From contig CM041199.1 of NCBI GenBank assembly GCA_023078555.1, positions 8,561,315-8,625,314 of the forward strand: 64,000 nt of DNA, read 5' to 3'. Source of the DNA: Ulva prolifera (Eukaryota; Chlorophyta; Ulvophyceae; Ulvales; Ulvaceae). Shown here piece after piece: positions 35,961 to 48,703 of this stretch (position 1 is the stretch's first letter; every line of letters starts with the position of its first letter). Below the pieces are notes generated by a model. That model worked only from the letters and a program-made list of their open reading frames with translations, searched no databases and had not been told where the DNA came from. The translations under genes and the position numbers were made by a program.

Positions 35961-38900
35961 CTCCAAGATGGCACCACAATCTCTTGCCCCAATCCAGGCT
36001 CGTGCCCAACGTGAAGCTCGTACCCCAATCTCGAGCCCCAATCCAGGCTGGAGCCCACCTCCAACATTGCACCCCATTCTCGAGCCCCAATCCAGGCTCG
36101 AGCCCCACTCCAAGATGGCACCCCAATATCTAGCCCCAATTTAGGCTCGTGCCCAACGTGAAGCTCGTACCCCAGTCTCGAGCCCCAATCCAGGCTGGAG
36201 CCCACCTCCAAGATGGGACCCCATTCTCGAGCCCCAATCCAGGCTCGAGCCCCACTCCAAGATGGCTCCCAATATCTAGCCCCAATCCAGGCTCGAGCCC
36301 CACTCCAATATGGTACCCCAATTTCTAGCCCCAATCCAGGCTCATGCCCAACGTGAAGCTCGTACCCCAATCTCGAGCCCCAATCCAGGATGGAGCCCAC
36401 CTCCAAGATGGCACCCCATTCTCGAGCCCCAATCCAGGCTCGAGCCCCACTCCAAGATGGTACCCCAATCTCGAGCCCCAATCCAGGCTCGAGCCCATCT
36501 CCAAGATGGCACCACAATCTCTTGCCCCAATCCAGGCTCGTGCCCAACGTGAAGCTCGTACCCCAATCTCGAGCCCCAATCCAGGCTGGAGCCCACCTCC
36601 AAGATGGCACCCCATTCTCGAGCCCCAATCCAGGCTCGAGCCCCACTCCAAGATGGCACCCCAATCTCTAGCCCCAATCCAGGCTCGTGCCCAACGTGAA
36701 GCTCGTACCCCAATCTCGAGCCCCAGTCCAGGCTGGAACCCACCTCCAAGATGGCACCCCATTCTCGAGCCCCAATCCAGGCTCGAGCCCGACTCCAAGA
36801 TGGCTCCCAATATCTAGCCCCAATCCAGGCTCGAGCCCCACTCCAAGATGGAACCACAATCTCTAGCCCCTATCCAGGCTCATGCCCAACGTGAAGCTCG
36901 TACCCCAATCTCGAGCCCCAATCCAGGCTGGAGCCCACCTCCAAGATGGCACCCCATTCTCGAGCCCCAATCCAGGCTCGAGCCCCACTCCAAGATGGCA
37001 CCACAATCTCTAGCCCCAATCCAGGCTCATGCCCAACATGAAGCTCGTACCCCAATCTCGAGCCCCAATCCAGGCTGGAGCCTAACTCCAAGATGGCACC
37101 CCATTCTCGAGCCCCAATCCAGGCTCGAGCCCCACTCCAAGATGGTACCCCATTCTCGAGCCCCAATCCAGGCTCGAGCCCGACTCCAAGATGGCACCAC
37201 AATCTCTAGCCCCAATCCAGGCTCGTGCCCAACGTGAAGCTCGTACCCCAATCTCGAGCCCCAATCCAGGCTGGAGCCCAACTCCAAGATGGCACCCCAT
37301 TCTCGAGCCCCAATCCAGGCTCGAGCCCCACTCCAAGATGGTACCCCAATCTCGAGCCCCAATCCAGGCTCGAGCCCGTGTCCAAGATGGCACCACAATC
37401 TCTTGCCCCAATCCAGGCTCGTGCCCAACGTGAAGCTCGTACCCCAATCTCGAGCCCCAATCCAGGCTGGAGCCCACCTCCAAGATGGCACCCCATTCTC
37501 GAGCCCCAATCCAGGCTCGAGCCCCACTCCAAGATGGCACCCCAATCTCTAGCCCCAATCCAGGCTCGTGCCCAACGTGAAGCTCGTATACCAATCTCGA
37601 GCCCCAGTCCAGGCTGGAACCCACCTCCAAGATGGCACCCCATTCTCGAGCCCCAATCCAGGCTCGAGCCCGACTCCAAGATGGCTCCCAATCTCTAGCC
37701 CCAATCCAGGCTCGAGCCCCACTCCAAGATGGAACCACAATCTCTAGCCCCTATCCAGGCTCATGCCCAACGTGAAGCTCGTACCCCAATCTCGAGCCCC
37801 AATCCGGGCTGGAGCCCACCTCCAAGATGGCACCCCATTCTCGAGCCCCAATCCAGGCTCGAGCCCCACTCCAAGATGGCACCACAATCTCTAGCCCCAA
37901 TCCAGGCTCATGCCCAACGTGAAGCTCGTACCCCAATCTCGAGCCCCAATCCAGGCTGGAGCCTAACTCCAAGATGGCACCCCATTCTCGAGCCCCAATC
38001 CAGGCTCGAGCCCCACTCCAAGATGGTACCCCAATCTCGAGCCCCAATCCAGGCTCGAGCCCGACTCCAAGATGGCACCACAATCTCTAGCCCCAATCCA
38101 GGCTCGTGCCCAACGTGAAGCTCGTACCCCAATCCCGAGCCCCAATCCAGGCTGGAGCCCAACTCCAAGATGGCACCCCATTCTCGAGCCCCAATCCAGG
38201 CTCGAGCCCCACTCCAAGATGGTACCCCAATCTCGAGCCCCAATCCAGGCTCGAGCCCGTGTCCAAGATGGCACCACAATCTCTTGCCCCAATCCAGGCT
38301 CGTGCCCAACGTGAAGCTCGTACCCCAATCTCGAGCCCCAATCCAGGCTGGAGCCCACCTCCAAGATGGCACCCCATTCTCGAGCCCCAATCCAGGCTCG
38401 AGCCCCACTCCAAGATGGCACCACAATCTCTTGCCCCAATCCAGGCTCGTGCCCAACGTGAAGCTCGTACCCCAATCTCGAGCCCCAATCCAGGCTGGAG
38501 CCCACCTCCAACATTGCACCCCATTCTCGAGCCCCAATCCAGGCTCGAGCCCCACTCCAAGATGGCACCCCAATATCTAGCCCCAATCCAGGCTCGTGCC
38601 CAACGTGAAGCTCGTACCCCAGTCTCGAGCCCCAATCCAGGCTGGAGCCCACCTCCAAGATGGGACCCCATTCTCGAGCCCCAATCCAGGCTCGAGCCCC
38701 ACTCCAAGATGGCTCCCAATATCTAGCCCCAATCCAGGCTCGAGCCCCACTCCAATATGGTACCACAATCTCTTGCCCCAATCCAGGCTCGTGCCCAACG
38801 TGAAGCTCGTACCCCAATCTCGAGCCCCAATCCAGGCTGGAGCCCACCTCCAACATTGCACCCCATTCTCGAGCCCCAATCCAGGCTCGAGCCCCACTCC

Positions 38901-39965
38901 AAGATGGCACCCCAATATCTAGCCCCAATCCAGGCTCGTGCCCAACGTGAAGCTCGTACCCCAGTCTCGAGCCCCAATCCCGGCTGGAGCCCACCTCCAA
39001 GATGGGACCCCATTCTCGAGCCCCAATCCAGGCTCGAGCCCCACTCCAAGATGGCTCCCAATATCTAGCCCCAATCCAGGCTCGAGCCCCACTCCAATAT
39101 GGTACCCCAATCTCGAGCCCCAATCCAGGCTCGAGCCCATCTCCAAGATGGCACCACAATCTCTTGCCCCAATCCAGGCTCGTGCCCAACGTGAAGCTCG
39201 TACCCCAATCTCGAGCCCCAATCCAGGCTGGAGCCCACCTCCAAGATGGCACCCCATTCTCGAGCCCCAATCCAGGCTCGAGCCCCACTCCAAGATGGCA
39301 CCCCAATCTCTAGCCCCAATCCAGGCTCGTGCCCAACGTGAAGCTCGTATACCAATCTCGAGCCCCAGTCCAGGCTGGAACCCACCTCCAAGATGGCACC
39401 CCATTCTCGAGCCCCAATCCAGGCTCGAGCCCGACTCCAAGATGGCTCCCAATCTCTAGCCCCAATCCAGGCTCGAGCCCCACTCCAAGATGGAACCACA
39501 ATCTCTAGCCCCTATCCAGGCTCATGCCCAACGTGAAGCTCGTACCCCAATCTCGAGCCCCAATCCAGGCTGGAGCCCACCTCCAAGATGGCACCCCATT
39601 CTCGAGCCCCAATCCAGGCTCGAGCCCCACTCCAAGATGGCACCACAATCTCTAGCCCCAATCCAGGCTCATGCCCAACGTGAAGCTCGTACCCCAATCT
39701 CGAGCCCCAATCCAGGCTGGAGCCTAACTCCAAGATGGCACCCCATTCTCGAGCCCCAATCCAGGCTCGAGCCCCACTCCAAGATGGTACCCCAATCTCG
39801 AGCCCCAATCCAGGCTCGAGCCCGACTCCAAGATGGCACCACAATCTCTAGCCCCAATCCAGGCTCGTGCCCAACGTGAAGCTCGTACCCCAATCCCGAG
39901 CCCCAATCCAGGCTGGAGCCCAACTCCAAGATGGCACCCCATTCTCGAGCCCCAATCCAGGCTCG
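35961..39965 (+). repeat. Block duplication T, copy 1 (offset 4,110 bp)
   Basis: This 4,005-bp block matches 40071-44075 at an offset of 4,110 bp. A private change, CCCCAATTTAGGCTCG (36135/40245), is found in both copies and nowhere else I noticed. Edges are CCGTCTCC versus CCCACTCC (35959/40069) and GGCTCGTG versus GGCTCGAG (39966/44076). Copy 1 has its own changes, such as CAACATGAAG near 37038. Confidence 0.88.
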
Positions 39966-40070
39966 TGCCCAACGTGAAGCTCGTACCCCAATCTCGAGCC
40001 CCAATCCAGGCTGGAGCCCACCTCCAAGATGGCACCCCATTCTCGAGCCCCAATCCAGGCTCGAGCCCCA

Positions 40071-43000
40071 CTCCAAGATGGCACCACAATCTCTTGCCCC
40101 AATCCAGGCTCGTGCCCAACGTGAAGCTCGTACCCCAATCTCGAGCCCCAATCCAGGCTGGAGCCCACCTCCAACATTGCACCCCATTCTCGAGCCCCAA
40201 TCCAGGCTCGAGCCCCACTCCAAGATGGCACCCCAATATCTAGCCCCAATTTAGGCTCGTGCCCAACGTGAAGCTCGTACCCCAGTCTCGAGCCCCAATC
40301 CAGGCTGGAGCCCACCTCCAAGATGGGACCCCATTCTCGAGCCCCAATCCAGGCTCGAGCCCCACTCCAAGATGGCTCCCAATATCTAGCCCCAATCCAG
40401 GCTCGAGCCCCACTCCAATATGGTACCCCAATTTCTAGCCCCAATCCAGGCTCATGCCCAACGTGAAGCTCGTACCCCAATCTCGAGCCCCAATCCAGGA
40501 TGGAGCCCACCTCCAAGATGGCACCCCATTCTCGAGCCCCAATCCAGGCTCGAGCCCCACTCCAAGATGGTACCCCAATCTCGAGCCCCAATCCAGGCTC
40601 GAGCCCATCTCCAAGATGGCACCACAATCTCTTGCCCCAATCCAGGCTCGTGCCCAACGTGAAGCTCGTACCCCAATCTCGAGCCCCAATCCAGGCTGGA
40701 GCCCACCTCCAAGATGGCACCCCATTCTCGAGCCCCAATCCAGGCTCGAGCCCCACTCCAAGATGGCACCCCAATCTCTAGCCCCAATCCAGGCTCGTGC
40801 CCAACGTGAAGCTCGTACCCCAATCTCGAGCCCCAGTCCAGGCTGGAACCCACCTCCAAGATGGCACCCCATTCTCGAGCCCCAATCCAGGCTCGAGCCC
40901 GACTCCAAGATGGCTCCCAATATCTAGCCCCAATCCAGGCTCGAGCCCCACTCCAAGATGGAACCACAATCTCTAGCCCCTATCCAGGCTCATGCCCAAC
41001 GTGAAGCTCGTACCCCAATCTCGAGCCCCAATCCAGGCTGGAGCCCACCTCCAAGATGGCACCCCATTCTCGAGCCCCAATCCAGGCTCGAGCCCCACTC
41101 CAAGATGGCACCACAATCTCTAGCCCCAATCCAGGCTCATGCCCAACGTGAAGCTCGTACCCCAATCTCGAGCCCCAATCCAGGCTGGAGCCTAACTCCA
41201 AGATGGCACCCCATTCTCGAGCCCCAATCCAGGCTCGAGCCCCACTCCAAGATGGTACCCCAATCTCGAGCCCCAATCCAGGCTCGAGCCCGACTCCAAG
41301 ATGGCACCACAATCTCTAGCCCCAATCCAGGCTCGTGCCCAACGTGAAGCTCGTACCCCAATCTCGAGCCCCAATCCAGGCTGGAGCCCAACTCCAAGAT
41401 GGCACCCCATTCTCGAGCCCCAATCCAGGCTCGAGCCCCACTCCAAGATGGTACCCCAATCTCGAGCCCCAATCCAGGCTCGAGCCCGTGTCCAAGATGG
41501 CACCACAATCTCTTGCCCCAATCCAGGCTCGTGCCCAACGTGAAGCTCGTACCCCAATCTCGAGCCCCAATCCAGGCTGGAGCCCACCTCCAAGATGGCA
41601 CCCCATTCTCGAGCCCCAATCCAGGCTCGAGCCCCACTCCAAGATGGCACCCCAATCTCTAGCCCCAATCCAGGCTCGTGCCCAACGTGAAGCTCGTATA
41701 CCAATCTCGAGCCCCAGTCCAGGCTGGAACCCACCTCCAAGATGGCACCCCATTCTCGAGCCCCAATCCAGGCTCGAGCCCGACTCCAAGATGGCTCCCA
41801 ATCTCTAGCCCCAATCCAGGCTCGAGCCCCACTCCAAGATGGAACCACAATCTCTAGCCCCTATCCAGGCTCATGCCCAACGTGAAGCTCGTACCCCAAT
41901 CTCGAGCCCCAATCCAGGCTGGAGCCCACCTCCAAGATGGCACCCCATTCTCGAGCCCCAATCCAGGCTCGAGCCCCACTCCAAGATGGCACCACAATCT
42001 CTAGCCCCAATCCAGGCTCATGCCCAACGTGAAGCTCGTACCCCAATCTCGAGCCCCAATCCAGGCTGGAGCCTAACTCCGAGATGGCACCCCATTCTCG
42101 AGCCCCAATCCAGGCTCGAGCCCCACTCCAAGATGGTACCCCAATCTCGAGCCCCAATCCAGGCTCGAGCCCGACTCCAAGATGGCACCACAATCTCAAG
42201 CCCAAATCCAGGCTCGTGCCCAACGTGAAGCTCGTACCCCAATCCCGAGCCCCAATCCAGGCTGGAGCCCAACTCCAAGATGGCACCCCATTCTCGAGCC
42301 CCAATCCAGGCTCGAGCCCCACTCCAAGATGGTACCCCAATCTCGAGCCCCAATCCAGGCTCGAGCCCGTGTCCAAGATGGCACCACAATCTCTTGCCCC
42401 AATCCAGGCTCGTGCCCAACGTGAAGCTCGTACCCCAATCTCGAGCCCCAATCCAGGCTGGAGCCCACCTCCAAGATGGCACCCCATTCTCGAGCCCCAA
42501 TCCAGGCTCGAGCCCCACTCCAAGATGGCACCACAATCTCTTGCCCCAATCCAGGCTCGTGCCCAACGTGAAGCTCGTACCCCAATCTCGAGCCCCAATC
42601 CAGGCTGGAGCCCACCTCCAACATTGCACCCCATTCTCGAGCCCCAATCCAGGCTCGAGCCCCACTCCAAGATGGCACCCCAATATCTAGCCCCAATCCA
42701 GGCTCGTGCCCAACGTGAAGCTCGTACCCCAGTCTCGAGCCCCAATCCAGGCTGGAGCCCACCTCCAAGATGGGACCCCATTCTCGAGCCCCAATCCAGG
42801 CTCGAGCCCCACTCCAAGATGGCTCCCAATATCTAGCCCCAATCCAGGCTCGAGCCCCACTCCAATATGGTACCACAATCTCTTGCCCCAATCCAGGCTC
42901 GTGCCCAACGTGAAGCTCGTACCCCAATCTCGAGCCCCAATCCAGGCTGGAGCCCACCTCCAACATTGCACCCCATTCTCGAGCCCCAATCCAGGCTCGA

Positions 43001-44075
43001 GCCCCACTCCAAGATGGCACCCCAATATCTAGCCCCAATCCAGGCTCGTGCCCAACGTGAAGCTCGTACCCCAGTCTCGAGCCCCAATCCCGGCTGGAGC
43101 CCACCTCCAAGATGGGACCCCATTCTCGAGCCCCAATCCAGGCTCGAGCCCCACTCCAAGATGGCTCCCAATATCTAGCCCCAATCCAGGCTCGAGCCCC
43201 ACTCCAATATGGTACCCCAATCTCGAGCCCCAATCCAGGCTCGAGCCCATCTCCAAGATGGCACCACAATCTCGTGCCCCAATCCAGGCTCGTGCCCAAC
43301 GTGAAGCTCGTACCCCAATCTCGAGCCCCAATCCAGGCTGGAGCCCACCTCCAAGATGGCACCCCATTCTCGAGCCCCAATCCAGGCTCGAGCCCCACTC
43401 CAAGATGGCACCCCAATCTCTAGCCCCAATCCAGGCTCGTGCCCAACGTGAAGCTCGTATACCAATCTCGAGCCCCAGTCCAGGCTGGAACCCACCTCCA
43501 AGATGGCACCCCATTCTCGAGCCCCAATCCAGGCTCGAGCCCGACTCCAAGATGGCTCCCAATCTCTAGCCCCAATCCAGGCTCGAGCCCCACTCCAAGA
43601 TGGAACCACAATCTCTAGCCCCTATCCAGGCTCATGCCCAACGTGAAGCTCGTACCCCAATCTCGAGCCCCAATCCAGGCTGGAGCCCACCTCCAAGATG
43701 GCACCCCATTCTCGAGCCCCAATCCAGGCTCGAGCCCCACTCCAAGATGGCACCACAATCTCTAGCCCCAATCCAGGCTCATGCCCAACGTGAAGCTCGT
43801 ACCCCAATCTCGAGCCCCAATCCAGGCTGGAGCCTAACTCCAAGATGGCACCCCATTCTCGAGCCCCAATCCAGGCTCGAGCCCCACTCCAAGATGGTAC
43901 CCCAATCTCGAGCCCCAATCCAGGCTCGAGCCCGACTCCAAGATGGCACCACAATCTCTAGCCCCAATCCAAGCTCGTGCCCAACGTGAAGCTCGTACCC
44001 CAATCCCGAGCCCCAATCCAGGCTGGAGCCCAACTCCAAGATGGCACCCCATTCTCGAGCCCCAATCCAGGCTCG
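40071..44075 (+). repeat. Block duplication T, copy 2 (offset 4,110 bp)
   Basis: Partner of 35961-39965 and almost directly adjacent to it. It carries private changes near 42080 (CTCCGAGATGG) and 42195-42205 (CTCAAGCCCAAATCC), absent from copy 1. Those changes post-date the duplication. Confidence 0.88.
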
Positions 44076-45807
44076 AGCCCCACTCCAAGATGGTACCCCA
44101 ATCTCGAGCCCCAATCCAGGCTCGAGCCCGTGTCCAAGATGGCACCACAATCTCTTGCCCCAATCCAGGCTCGTGCCCAACGTGAAGCTCGTACCCCAAT
44201 CTCGAGCCCCAATCCAGGCTGGAGCCCACCTCCAAGATGGCACCCCATTCTCGAGCCCCAATCCAGGCTCGAGCCCCACTCCAAGATGGCACCACAATCT
44301 CTTGCCCCAATCCAGGCTCGTGCCCAACGTGAAGCTCGTACCCCAATCTCGAGCCCCAATCCAGGCTGGAGCCCACCTCCAACATTGCACCCCATTCTCG
44401 AGCCCCAATCCAGGCTCGAGCCCCACTCCAAGATGGCACCCCAATATCTAGCCCCAATCCAGGCTCGTGCCCAACGTGAAGCTCGTACCCCAGTCTCGAG
44501 CCCCAATCCAGGCTGGAGCCCACCTCCAAGATGGGACCCCATTCTCGAGCCCCAATCCAGGCTCGAGCCCCACTCCAAGATGGCTCCCAATATCTAGCCC
44601 CAATCCAGGCTCGAGCCCCACTCCAATATGGTACCACAATCTCTTGCCCCAATCCAGGCTCGTGCCCAACGTGAAGCTCGTACCCCAATCTCGAGCCCCA
44701 ATCCAGGCTGGAGCCCACCTCCAACATTGCACCCCATTCTCGAGCCCCAATCCAGGCTCGAGCCCCACTCCAAGATGGCACCCCAATATCTAGCCCCAAT
44801 CCAGGCTCGTGCCCAACGTGAAGCTCGTACCCCAATCTCGAGCCCCAGTCCAGGCTGGAACCCACCTCCAAGATGGCACCCCATTCTCGAGCCCCAATCC
44901 AGGCTCGAGCCCGACTCCAAGATGGCTCCCAATATCTAGCCCCAATCCAGGCTCGAGCCCCACTCCAAGATGGAACCACAATCTCTAGCCCCTATCCAGG
45001 CTCATGCCCAACGTGAAGCTCGTACCCCAATCTCGAGCCCCAATCCAGGCTGGAGCCCACCTCCAAGATGGCACCCCATTCTCGAGCCCCAATCCAGGCT
45101 CGAGCCCCACTCCAAGATGGCACCACAATCTCTAGCCCCAATCCAGGCTCATGCCCAACGTGAAGCTCGTACCCCAATCTCGAGCCCCAATCCAGGCTGG
45201 AGCCTAACTCCAAGATGGCACCCCATTCTCGAGCCCCAATCCAGGCTCGAGCCCCACTCCAAGATGGTACCCCAATCTCGAGCCCCAATCCAGGCTCGAG
45301 CCCGACTCCAAGATGGCACCACAATCTCTAGCCCCAATCCAGGCTCGTGCCCAACGTGAAGCTCGTACCCCAATCTCGAGCCCCAATCCAGGCTGGAGCC
45401 CAACTCCAAGATGGCACCCCATTCTCGAGCCCCAATCCAGGCTCGAGCCCCACTCCAAGATGGTACCCCAATCTCGAGCCCCAATCCAGGCTCGAGCCCG
45501 TGTCCAAGATGGCACCACAATCTCTTGCCCCAATCCAGGCTCGTGCCCAATGTGAAGCTCGTACCCCAATCTCGAGCCCCAATCCAGGCTGGAGCCCACC
45601 TCCAAGATGGCACCCCATTCTCGAGCCCCAATCCAGGCTCGAGCCCCACTCCAAGATGGCACCCCAATCTCTAGCCCCAATCCAGGCTCGTGCCCAACGT
45701 GAAGCTCGTATACCAATCTCGAGCCCCAGTCCAGGCTGGAACCCACCTCCAAGATGGCACCCCATTCTCGAGCCCCAATCCAGGCTCGAGCCCGACTCCA
45801 AGATGGC
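43568..45807 (+). repeat. Block duplication U, copy 1 (offset 4,652 bp)
   Basis: This 2,240-bp block matches 48220-50459. The edges are CTCTAG versus CTCGAG (43567/48219) and GGCACC versus GGCTCC (45808/50460). It overlaps both block T copy 2 and block V copy 1. Confidence 0.83.
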
Positions 45808-46695
45808 ACCACAATCTCTAGCCCCAATCCAGGCTCATGCCCAACGTGAAGCTCGTACCCCAATCTCGAGCCCCAATCCAGGCTGGAGCCTAACTCCAAG
45901 ATGGCACCCCATTCTCGAGCCCCAATCCAGGCTCGAGCCCCACTCCAAGATGGTACCCCAATCTCGAGCCCCAATCCAGGCTCGAGCCCGACTCCAAGAT
46001 GGCACCACAATCTCTAGCCCCAATCCAAGCTCGTGCCCAACGTGAAGCTCGTACCCCAATCCCGAGCCCCAATCCAGGCTCGAGCCCGACTCCAAGATGG
46101 CACCACAATCTCTAGCCCCAATCCAAGCTCGTGCCCAATGTGAAGCTCGTACCCCAATCTCGAGCCCCAATCCAGGCTGGAGCCCACCTCCAAGATGGCA
46201 CCCCATTCTCGAGCCCCAATCCAGGCTCGAGCCCCACTCCAAGATGGAACCACAATCTCTAGCCCCTATCCAGGCTCATGCCCAACGTGAAGCTCGTACC
46301 CCAATCTCGAGCCCCAATCCAGGCTGGAGCCCACCTCCAAGATGGCACCCCATTCTCGAGCCCCAATCCAGGCTCGAGCCCCACTCCAAGATGGCACCAC
46401 AATCTCTAGCCCCAATCCAGGCTCATGCCCAACGTGAAGCTCGTACCCCAATCTCGAGCCCCAATCCAGGCTGGAGCCTAACTCCAAGATGGCACCCCAT
46501 TCTCGAGCCCCAATCCAGGCTCGAGCCCCACTCCAAGATGGTACCCCAATCTCGAGCCCCAATCCGGGCTCGAGCCCGACTCCAAGATGGCACCACAATC
46601 TCTAGCCCCAATCCAAGCTCGTGCCCAACGTGAAGCTCGTACCCCAATCCCGAGCCCCAATCCAGGCTGGAGCCCAACTCCAAGATGGCACCCCA
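44729..46695 (+). repeat. Block duplication V, copy 1 (offset 2,008 bp)
   Basis: This 1,967-bp block matches 46737-48703 at 2,008 bp (41 monomers minus one base). Both copies contain a short arrangement in which two CCGACTCC C units flank a single A unit with AATCCCGAGCC (near 46060 and 48068), and an AATGTG A unit after it. Edges are CAACATTG versus CAAGATGG (44728/46736) and CCCCAATC versus CCCCATTC (46696/48704). Confidence 0.87.
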
Positions 46696-46736
46696 ATCTC
46701 GAGCCCCAATCCAGGCTGGAGCCCACCTCCAAGATG

Positions 46737-48703
46737 GCACCCCATTCTCGAGCCCCAATCCAGGCTCGAGCCCCACTCCAAGATGGCACCCCAATATCTA
46801 GCCCCAATCCAGGCTCGTGCCCAACGTGAAGCTCGTACCCCAATCTCGAGCCCCAGTCCAGGCTGGAACCCACCTCCAAGATGGCACCCCATTCTCGAGC
46901 CCCAATCCAGGCTCGAGCCCGACTCCAAGATGGCTCCCAATATCTAGCCCCAATCCAGGCTCGAGCCCCACTCCAAGATGGAACCACAATCTCTAGCCCC
47001 TATCCAGGCTCATGCCCAACGTGAAGCTCGTACCCCAATCTCGAGCCCCAATCCAGGCTGGAGCCCACCTCCAAGATGGCACCCCATTCTCGAGCCCCAA
47101 TCCAGGCTCGAGCCCCACTCCAAGATGGCACCACAATCTCTAGCCCCAATCCAGGCTCATGCCCAACGTGAAGCTCGTACCCCAATCTCGAGCCCCAATC
47201 CAGGCTGGAGCCTAACTCCAAGATGGCACCCCATTCTCGAGCCCCAATCCAGGCTCGAGCCCCACTCCAAGATGGTACCCCAATCTCGAGCCCCAATCCA
47301 GGCTCGAGCCCGACTCCAAGATGGCACCACAATCTCTAGCCCCAATCCAGGCTCGTGCCCAACGTGAAGCTCGTACCCCAATCTCGAGCCCCAATCCAGG
47401 CTGGAGCCCAACTCCAAGATGGCACCCCATTCTCGAGCCCCAATCCAGGCTCGAGCCCCACTCCAAGATGGTACCCCAATCTCGAGCCCCAATCCAGGCT
47501 CGAGCCCGTGTCCAAGATGGCACCACAATCTCTTGCCCCAATCCAGGCTCGTGCCCAATGTGAAGCTCGTACCCCAATCTCGAGCCCCAATCCAGGCTGG
47601 AGCCCACCTCCAAGATGGCACCCCATTCTCGAGCCCCAATCCAGGCTCGAGCCCCACTCCAAGATGGCACCCCAATCTCTAGCCCCAATCCAGGCTCGTG
47701 CCCAACGTGAAGCTCGTATACCAATCTCGAGCCCCAGTCCAGGCTGGAACCCACCTCCAAGATGGCACCCCATTCTCGAGCCCCAATCCAGGCTCGAGCC
47801 CGACTCCAAGATGGCACCACAATCTCTAGCCCCAATCCAGGCTCATGCCCAACGTGAAGCTCGTACCCCAATCTCGAGCCCCAATCCAGGCTGGAGCCTA
47901 ACTCCAAGATGGCACCCCATTCTCGAGCCCCAATCCAGGCTCGAGCCCCACTCCAAGATGGTACCCCAATCTCGAGCCCCAATCCAGGCTCGAGCCCGAC
48001 TCCAAGATGGCACCACAATCTCTAGCCCCAATCCAAGCTCGTGCCCAACGTGAAGCTCGTACCCCAATCCCGAGCCCCAATCCAGGCTCGAGCCCGACTC
48101 CAAGATGGCACCACAATCTCTAGCCCCAATCCAAGCTCGTGCCCAATGTGAAGCTCGTACCCCAATCTCGAGCCCCAATCCAGGCTGGAGCCCACCTCCA
48201 AGATGGCACCCCATTCTCGAGCCCCAATCCAGGCTCGAGCCCCACTCCAAGATGGAACCACAATCTCTAGCCCCTATCCAGGCTCATGCCCAACGTGAAG
48301 CTCGTACCCCAATCTCGAGCCCCAATCCAGGCTGGAGCCCACCTCCAAGATGGCACCCCATTCTCGAGCCCCAATCCAGGCTCGAGCCCCACTCCAAGAT
48401 GGCACCACAATCTCTAGCCCCAATCCAGGCTCATGCCCAACGTGAAGCTCGTACCCCAATCTCGAGCCCCAATCCAGGCTGGAGCCTAACTCCAAGATGG
48501 CACCCCATTCTCGAGCCCCAATCCAGGCTCGAGCCCCACTCCAAGATGGTACCCCAATCTCGAGCCCCAATCCGGGCTCGAGCCCGACTCCAAGATGGCA
48601 CCACAATCTCTAGCCCCAATCCAAGCTCGTGCCCAACGTGAAGCTCGTACCCCAATCCCGAGCCCCAATCCAGGCTGGAGCCCAACTCCAAGATGGCACC
48701 CCA
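46737..48703 (+). repeat. Block duplication V, copy 2 (offset 2,008 bp)
   Basis: Partner of 44729-46695, directly adjacent. Confidence 0.87.
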
